A stretch of 43,000 bases of DNA from Hydractinia symbiolongicarpus. Its lineage: Eukaryota > Cnidaria > Hydrozoa > Anthoathecata > Hydractiniidae. Every line of letters starts with the position of its first letter. The stretch's first letter is position 1. Location of the stretch: NCBI RefSeq assembly GCF_029227915.1, contig NC_079881.1, positions 33,271,501 through 33,314,500 of the forward strand. The letters are read 5' to 3'. This document shows positions 36,426-43,000 of the stretch, piece after piece. The notes beneath the pieces are model-generated. The model saw only the letters and a list, made by a program, of their open reading frames with translations, was not told where the DNA came from and ran no database searches. A program made the position numbers and the translations under genes.

Positions 36426-38147
36426 AAAAAATCGTTCGGGAAATGAGTTTACTCCCTGGGTACTTTCTTTGTATACTTTTGACTATACGGGCCGGTTCGG
36501 GGATTTACGGGAAGTCGCAGGTTTTCGTTTGCCGGCTATTAAACTTCTTTTATTCAGCGTCTCATCAAAAATGAAAACATTTTTGTAAACTACAAGTCTC
36601 ATGCGTTTTAGTGGTGAAAAAATAATTTAAAAAATCGTTCGGGAAATGAGTTTACTCCCTGGGTACTTTCTTTGTATACTTTTGACTATACGGGCCGAGC
36701 CCGGGGTTTACGGGAAATGACGGGTTTTCGTTTGCCGGCGATTAAACTTCTTTTATTCAGCGTCTCATCAAAAATGAAAACATTTTTGAAAACTGCAAGT
36801 CTCATGCGTTTTAGTGGTGAAAAGATAATTTAAAAAATCGTTTTGGAAATGAGTTTACTCACAGGGTACTTTCTTTGTATACATTCGACTACACGGGACA
36901 AGCCCGGGATGTACGGGAAATCGCGAGTTTTCGTTTAAATGAAAACATTTTTAAAAACTACAAGTCTCATGTGCTTTAGTGGTGAAAAAATAATTTAAAA
37001 AATCGTTCGGGAAATGATTTTACTCACAGGGTACTTTCTTTGTATACTTTTGACTATACGGGCCGAGTCCGGGGTTTACGGGAAATGGCGGGTTTTTTGT
37101 TTGCCGGCGATTAAACTTCTGTTAATTAGCGTCTCATCAAAAATGAAAACATTTTTTAAAACTACAAGTCTCATGGGCTTTAGTGGTGAAATAATAATGT
37201 AAAAAATCGTTTGGGAAATGAGTTTACTCCCTGGGTACTTTTTTTGTATACTTTTGACTATACCGGCCGAGTCCGGGATTTACGGGAAATCGCGGGTTTT
37301 CGTTTGCCGGCGATTAAACCACTTTCACAAAGCGTCTCATCAAAAATGAACACATTTCTTAAAACTACAAGTCTCATGCGTTTTAGTGGTGAAAAAATAA
37401 TTTAAAAAATCGTTCGGGAAATGAGTTTACTCCCTGGGTACTTTCTTTGTATACTTTTGATTATACGGGCCGAGTCCGGGGTTTACGGGAAATGGCGGGC
37501 TTTCGTTTGCCGGCGAATAAACTTCTTTTATTTAGCGTCTCATCAAAAATGAAAACATTTTTGAAAACTGCAAGTCTCATGCGTTTTAGTGGTGAAAAGA
37601 TAATTTAAAAAATCGTTTTGGAAATGAGTTTACTCACAGGGTACTTTCTTTGTATACATTCGACTATAGGTGCCAAGCCCGGGATGTACGGGAAATCGCG
37701 AGTTTTCGTTTGCCGGCGATTAAACTTCTTTTATTCAGCGTCTCATCAAAAATGAAAACATTTTTGAAAACTGCAAGTCTCATGCGTTTTAGTGGTGAAA
37801 AGATAATTTTAAAAATCGTTTTGGAAATGAGTTTACTCACAGGGTACTTTCTTTGTATACATTCGACTATACGGGACAAGCCCGGGATGTACGGGAAATC
37901 GCGAGTTTTCGTTTGCCGACGATTAAACCACTTTCATTAAGCGTCTCATCAAAAATGAACACATTTTTGAAAACTACAAGTCTCATGCGTTTTAGTGGTG
38001 AAAAAATAATTTAAAAAATCGTTCGGGAAATGAGTTTACTCCCTGGGTACTTTCTTTGTATACTTTTGATTATACGGGCCGAGTCCGGGGTTTACGGGAA
38101 ATGGCGGGCTTTCGTTTGCCGGCGAATAAACTTCTTTTATTTAGCGT
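36155..38147. repeat. Block IV HOR, copy 1 (1,993 bp)
   Basis: Sequence from about 36,155 to 38,400 matches x + 1,993. The unit is ten monomers (2,030 bp) with one 38-bp deletion at 36936 and one inserted T (GGGTTTTTTGTTTGCC near 37,093), which together give 1,993. Other private marks are GTGAAAAATTAATTT, GGGCCGGTTCGGGG, CTATACCGGCC, TCTGTTAATTAGCG and GAACACATTTCTT. Only one difference from copy 2 was noticed (TCGCCTATAGG at 36,277 against TCGACTATAGG). Copies 1 and 2 are tandem. Confidence 0.88.
36931..36942. other. 38-bp deletion junction in Block IV copy 1
   Basis: TTTTCGTTT is joined to AAATGAAAAC, skipping the GCCGGCGATTAAA...CTCATCAA part of the monomer. The same junction occurs 1,993 bp downstream in copy 2, and the intact form is present in the third copy at about 40,918-40,965. 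Confidence 0.9.
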
Positions 38148-40140
38148 CTCATCAAAAATGAAAACATTTTTGAAAACTGCAAGTCTCATGCGTTTTAGTG
38201 GTGAAAAGATAATTTAAAAAATCGTTTTGGAAATGAGTTTACTCACAGGGTACTTTCTTTGTATACATTCGACTATAGGTGCCAAGCCCGGGATGTACGG
38301 GAAATCGCGAGTTTTCTTTTGCCGGCGATTAAACCACTTTCATTAGGCGTCTCATCAAAAATGAAAACATTTCTGAAAACTACAAGTCTCATGTGCTTTA
38401 GTGGTGAAAAATTAATTTAAAAAATCGTTCGGGAAATGAGTTTACTCCCTGGGTACTTTCTTTGTATACTTTTGACTATACGGGCCGGTTCGGGGATTTA
38501 CGGGAAGTCGCAGGTTTTCGTTTGCCGGCTATTAAACTTCTTTTATTCAGCGTCTCATCAAAAATGAAAACATTTTTGTAAACTACAAGTCTCATGCGTT
38601 TTAGTGGTGAAAAAATAATTTAAAAAATCGTTCGGGAAATGAGTTTACTCCCTGGGTACTTTCTTTGTATACTTTTGACTATACGGGCCGAGCCCGGGGT
38701 TTACGGGAAATGACGGGTTTTCGTTTGCCGGCGATTAAACTTCTTTTATTCAGCGTCTCATCAAAAATGAAAACATTTTTGAAAACTGCAAGTCTCATGC
38801 GTTTTAGTGGTGAAAAGATAATTTAAAAAATCGTTTTGGAAATGAGTTTACTCACAGGGTACTTTCTTTGTATACATTCGACTACACGGGACAAGCCCGG
38901 GATGTACGGGAAATCGCGAGTTTTCGTTTAAATGAAAACATTTTTAAAAACTACAAGTCTCATGTGCTTTAGTGGTGAAAAAATAATTTAAAAAATCGTT
39001 CGGGAAATGATTTTACTCACAGGGTACTTTCTTTGTATACTTTTGACTATACGGGCCGAGTCCGGGGTTTACGGGAAATGGCGGGTTTTTTGTTTGCCGG
39101 CGATTAAACTTCTGTTAATTAGCGTCTCATCAAAAATGAAAACATTTTTTAAAACTACAAGTCTCATGGGCTTTAGTGGTGAAATAATAATGTAAAAAAT
39201 CGTTTGGGAAATGAGTTTACTCCCTGGGTACTTTTTTTGTATACTTTTGACTATACCGGCCGAGTCCGGGATTTACGGGAAATCGCGGGTTTTCGTTTGC
39301 CGGCGATTAAACCACTTTCACAAAGCGTCTCATCAAAAATGAACACATTTCTTAAAACTACAAGTCTCATGCGTTTTAGTGGTGAAAAAATAATTTAAAA
39401 AATCGTTCGGGAAATGAGTTTACTCCCTGGGTACTTTCTTTGTATACTTTTGATTATACGGGCCGAGTCCGGGGTTTACGGGAAATGGCGGGCTTTCGTT
39501 TGCCGGCGAATAAACTTCTTTTATTTAGCGTCTCATCAAAAATGAAAACATTTTTGAAAACTGCAAGTCTCATGCGTTTTAGTGGTGAAAAGATAATTTA
39601 AAAAATCGTTTTGGAAATGAGTTTACTCACAGGGTACTTTCTTTGTATACATTCGACTATAGGTGCCAAGCCCGGGATGTACGGGAAATCGCGAGTTTTC
39701 GTTTGCCGGCGATTAAACTTCTTTTATTCAGCGTCTCATCAAAAATGAAAACATTTTTGAAAACTGCAAGTCTCATGCGTTTTAGTGGTGAAAAGATAAT
39801 TTTAAAAATCGTTTTGGAAATGAGTTTACTCACAGGGTACTTTCTTTGTATACATTCGACTATACGGGACAAGCCCGGGATGTACGGGAAATCGCGAGTT
39901 TTCGTTTGCCGACGATTAAACCACTTTCATTAAGCGTCTCATCAAAAATGAACACATTTTTGAAAACTACAAGTCTCATGCGTTTTAGTGGTGAAAAAAT
40001 AATTTAAAAAATCGTTCGGGAAATGAGTTTACTCCCTGGGTACTTTCTTTGTATACTTTTGATTATACGGGCCGAGTCCGGGGTTTACGGGAAATGGCGG
40101 GCTTTCGTTTGCCGGCGAATAAACTTCTTTTATTTAGCGT
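38148..40140. repeat. Block IV HOR, copy 2 (1,993 bp)
   Basis: This is a direct tandem copy of 36155-38147, including the 38-bp deletion (junction at 38929) and the extra T. The match continues about 250 bp into the next unit to about 40,400. Confidence 0.88.
38924..38935. other. 38-bp deletion junction in Block IV copy 2
   Basis: This is identical to the junction at 36931-36942, with the break after TTTTCGTTT at 38929. Its presence in both copies shows that the deletion came before the duplication. Confidence 0.9.
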
Positions 40141-42088
40141 CTCATCAAAAATGAAAACATTTTTGAAAACTGCAAGTCTCATGCGTTTTAGTGGTGAAAA
40201 GATAATTTAAAAAATCGTTTTGGAAATGAGTTTACTCACAGGGTACTTTCTTTGTATACATTCGACTATAGGTGCCAAGCCCGGGATGTACGGGAAATCG
40301 CGAGTTTTCTTTTGCCGGCGATTAAACCACTTTCATTAGGCGTCTCATCAAAAATGAAAACATTTCTGAAAACTACAAGTCTCATGTGCTTTAGTGGTGA
40401 AAAAATAATTTAAAAAATCGTTCGGGAAATGAGTTTACTCCCTGGGTACTTTCTTTGTATACTTTTGACTATACGGGCCGGTTCGGGGATTCACGGGAAG
40501 TCGCGGGTTTTCGTTTGCCGGCGATTAAACTTCTTTTATTCAGCGTCTCATCAAAAATGAAAACATTTTTGTAAACTACAAGTCTCATGCGTTTTAGTGG
40601 TGAAAAAATAATTTAAAAAATCGTTCGGGAAATGAGTTTACTCCCTTGGTACTTTCTTTGTATACTTTTGACTATACGGGCCGAGTCCGGGGTTTACGGG
40701 AAATGACGGGTTTTCGTTTGCCGGCGATTAAACTTCTTTTATTCAGCGTCTCATCAAAAATGAAAACATTTTTGAAAACTGCAAGTCTCATGCGTTTTAG
40801 TGGTGAAAAGATAATTTAAAAAATCGTTTTGGAAATGAGTTTACTCACAGGGTACTTTCTTTGTATACATTCGACTATACGGGACAAACCCGGGATGTAC
40901 GGGAAATCGCGAGTTTTCGTTTGCCGGCGATTAAACCACTTTTATAAAGCGTCTCATCAAAAATGAAAACATTTCTGAAAACTACAAGTCTCACGCGTTT
41001 TAGTGGTTAAATAATAATTTAAAAAATCGTTCGGGAAATGAGTTTACTCCCAGGGTACTTTCTTTGTATACTTTTGACTATACGGGCCGAGTCCGGGATT
41101 TACGGGAAATCGCGGTTTTTTGTTTGACGGCGATTAAACTTCTTTTATTCAGCGTCTCATCAAAAATGAAAACATTTTTTAAAACGACAAGTCTCATGCG
41201 TTTTAGTGGTGAAATAATAATGTAAAAAATCGTTTAGGAAATGAGTGTACTCCCTGGGTATTTTTTTGTATACTTTTGACTATACCGGCCAAGTCCGGGA
41301 TTTACGGGATATCGCGGGTTTTTGTTTGCCGGCGATTAAACCACTTTCACTAAGCGTCTCATCAAAAATGAACACATTTCTGAAAACTACAAGTCTCATG
41401 CGTTTTAGTGGTGAAAAAATAATTTAAAAAATCGTTCGGGAAATGAGTTTACTCCCTGGGTACTTTCTTTGTATTTTTTTGACTATACGGGCCGAGTCGG
41501 GGATTTACGGGAAGTCGTGTGTTTTCGTTTGCCGGCGATTAAACTTCTTTTATTCAGCGTCTCATCAAAAATGAAAACATTTTTGTAAACTACAAGTCTC
41601 ATGCGTTTTAGTGGTGAAAAAATAATTTAAAAAATCGTTCGGGAAATGAGTTTACTCCCTGGGTACTTTCTTTGTATACTTTTGATTATACGGGCCGAGT
41701 CCGGGGTTTACGGGAAATGGCGGGCTTTCGTTTGCCGGGGATTAAACTTCTTTTATTCAGCGTCTCATCAAAAATGAAAACATTTTTGAAAACTGCAAGT
41801 CTCATGCGTTTTAGTGGTGAAAAGATAATTTAAAAAATCGTTTTGGAAATGAGTTTACTCACAGGGTACTTTCTTTGTATACTTTTGATTATACGGGCCG
41901 AGTCCGGGGTTTACGGGAAATGGCGGGCTTTCGTTTGCCGGGGATTAAACTTCTTTTATTCAGCGTCTCATCAAAAATGAAAACATTTTTGAAAACTGCA
42001 AGTCTCATGCGTTTTAGTGGTGAAAAGATAATTTAAAAAATCGTTTTGGAAATGAGTTTACTCACAGGGTACTTTCTTTGTATACATT
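40141..42088. repeat. Block IV HOR, diverged third copy
   Basis: Monomer order follows copies 1 and 2, but in a register of about 2,030 bp because the monomer at about 40,820-41,020 is intact where they carry the 38-bp deletion. Shared marks are GGGCCGGTTCGGGG (40,480s), GACTATACGGGACAA, the TAATGT unit with CTATACCGGCC (41,280s) and GAACACATTTC. Numerous substitutions separate it from the other two, for example GGGATTCACGGG, ACAAACCCGGG and GGGATATCGCGGG. It looks like an older relative that predates the deletion. Confidence 0.7.
41832..42034. repeat. Single-monomer tandem duplication (L/K hybrid)
   Basis: Sequence 41682-41884 is repeated at 41885-42087, offset exactly 203, including the otherwise private TTTGCCGGGGATTAAAC (41734 and 41937). 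The unit at 41832 starts like L (GTTTTGGAAATGAG, CTCACAGGG) and switches after TTTGTATAC to K-like TTTTGATTATACGGG. It is the expected product of an unequal crossover between neighbouring K and L units. Confidence 0.85.
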
Positions 42089-42635
42089 CGACTATAAAGG
42101 CCAAGCCCGGGATTTAATGGAAATCGCGGGTTTTCTTTTGTCGGCGATTAAACCACTTTCATTAGGCGTCTCATCAAAAATGAAAACATTTCTGAAAACT
42201 ACAAGTCTCATGCGTTTTAGTGGTGAAAAAATAATTTAAAAAATCGTTTGGAAAATGAGTTTACTCCCTGGGTACCTTCTTTGTATACTTTTGACTATAC
42301 GGGCCGAATCCGGGATTTACGGGAAATTGCAAGTTTTCGTTTGCTGGCGATTAAACTTCTTTTATTCAGCGTCTCATCAAAAATGAAAATATTTTTGAAA
42401 ACTACAAGTCTTATGGGCTTTACTGGTTAAATAATAATTTAAAAAATCGTTTGGGAAATGAGTTTACTCCCAGGGTACTTTCTTTGTATACTTTTGACTA
42501 TACGGGCCGAGTCCGGGATTTACGGGAAATCGCGGGTTTTCGTTTGCCGGCGATTAAACTTCTTTTATTCAGCGTCTCATCAAAAATGAAAACATTTTTA
42601 AGAACTACAAGTCTCATGTGCTTTAGTGGTGAAAA

Positions 42636-43000
42636 AATAATTTAAAAAATCGTTCGGGTAATGAGTTTACTCCCTGGGTACTTTCTTTGTATACTTTTGA
42701 CTATACGGGCCGAGTCCGGGGTTTACGGGAAATGGCGGGTTTTCGTTTGCCGGCGATTAAACTTCTTTTATTCAACGTCTCATCAAAAATGAAAACATTT
42801 TTGAAAACTACAAGTCTCATGGGTTTTAGTGGTGAAATAATAATTTAAAAAATCGTTCGGGAAATGAGTTTACTCCCTGGGTACTTTGTTTGTATACTTT
42901 TGACTATACGGGCCGAGTCCGGGGTTTACGGGAAATGGCGGGTTTTCGTTTGCCGGCGATTAAACTCCTTTTATTCAGCGTCTCATCAAAAATGAAAACA
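42636..43000. repeat. Return to Block I-like A monomers at the window end
   Basis: The last partial monomer (from about 42,841) matches about 33-190 at the window start with one visible difference (GTACTTTGTTTG). It includes the AAACTCCTTTTATTCAG variant and the GAAATAATAATTT lead-in. This may be the start of another Block I-like segment, but one monomer is too little to prove it. Confidence 0.45.

Larger units (their letters stand above)
1..43000 (+). repeat. Satellite DNA array, ~203-bp monomer, head to tail
   Basis: Every part of the window is a variant of one 203-bp unit, about 212 copies, all in the same orientation. Landmarks recur in fixed order in each unit: AAAAAATCGTT, GAAATGAGTTTACTC, TTTGTATAC, CTATACGGGCC, TTTACGGGAAAT, TTTGCCGGCGATTAAA, GCGTCTCATCA, AAATGAAAACATTT, CTACAAGTCTCATG, TTTTAGTGGTGAAA and ATAATTTAAA. 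The period is exact over long stretches (for example monomer starts at 25399, 25602, 25805 and 26008), with occasional 1-2 bp indels and a few truncated units. GC is about 38%. No unique spacer, gene or foreign insertion interrupts it, so the absence of genes applies to the entire 43 kb. The array continues past both window edges. This layout is typical of eukaryotic heterochromatic satellite. The family is not one I recognise, and centromeric, pericentromeric, subtelomeric, sex/B-chromosome or rDNA-spacer location cannot be decided from sequence alone. Confidence 0.98.

Noticed and set aside
1-43000. CRISPR array
   Set aside because: Repeats are 203 bp and the whole unit is conserved. There are no short repeats with unique spacers and no cas genes.
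1-43000. rDNA intergenic-spacer subrepeats
   Set aside because: I saw no rRNA-coding sequence or spacer landmarks in 43 kb. The idea cannot be excluded, but nothing here supports it.
1-43000. Inverted or palindromic arrangement of monomers
   Set aside because: All units read the same way. The A-tract, GTATAC and GCCGGC landmarks stay in one order throughout.

Overview
The whole window is one uninterrupted tandem-repeat (satellite DNA) array. A monomer of about 203 bp is repeated head to tail on one strand roughly 212 times, from the first base to the last. I found no unique sequence, no inverted monomers, no inserted mobile element, no RNA gene and no credible protein-coding gene. The short open frames on both strands are by-products of the repeat: one monomer-length frame on each strand happens to lack stops, and its copies recur every 203 bp or a multiple of it.

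The architecture suggests a eukaryote with large heterochromatic satellite blocks, such as a centromeric, pericentromeric, subtelomeric or sex/B-chromosome array. I do not recognise the family and cannot name a species. The monomer is about 38% GC by hand count of a consensus-like copy. It has a GC-rich third (about 60% GC, monomer positions 61-110) and A/T-tract-rich flanks (about 20% GC). It carries about 13 CpG where base composition predicts about 7, so CpG is enriched rather than depleted. That argues mildly against a long-term heavily CpG-methylated satellite and is more in keeping with a lineage with little DNA methylation; this is inference.

I count monomer position 1 from the A6 of the motif AAAAAATCGTT. 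Several monomer subfamilies can be told apart. A has ATACTTTTGAC, GGCCGAGTC and AAACTTCTTTTATTCAG. B has ATACATTCGAC, GGCCAAGCCCGGG and AAACCACTTTCATTAAG. C is an A-like 5' part with a B-like 3' part ending CACTAAG. G has GAGTATAC, GGGTTTGCG and CAGGGTC. K has GATTATAC, GCGGGCTTTCG and GCGAATAAAC. L has GTTTTGG, CTATAGGTGCC and CATTAGGCG.

These subfamilies are arranged in nested higher-order repeats (HORs). Block I (1 to about 18.2 kb) is an A/B mixture containing a near-identical 12.17-kb duplication, with a 3.65-kb sub-duplication and a mosaic 1,218-bp hexamer inside it. Block II (about 18.2-24.57 kb) has a 609-bp trimer and a 2,232-bp eleven-mer duplication. Block III (about 24.57-36.1 kb) is built from G-K-L and A-C-C trimers (609 bp each), with a 1,218-bp G-K-L-A-C-C unit recurring 5,836 bp away. 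Block IV (about 36.15-42.1 kb) is a 1,993-bp HOR in two nearly identical copies plus an older third copy. The last few hundred bases return to Block I-like A monomers.

Four internal-deletion junctions (two of them the same event copied by duplication), several chimeric monomers and one fresh single-monomer duplication record unequal crossing-over and conversion in progress. No genes act together here; the biology is that of satellite amplification and homogenisation. All counts, offsets and boundaries were read by eye, and approximate boundaries are marked as such.
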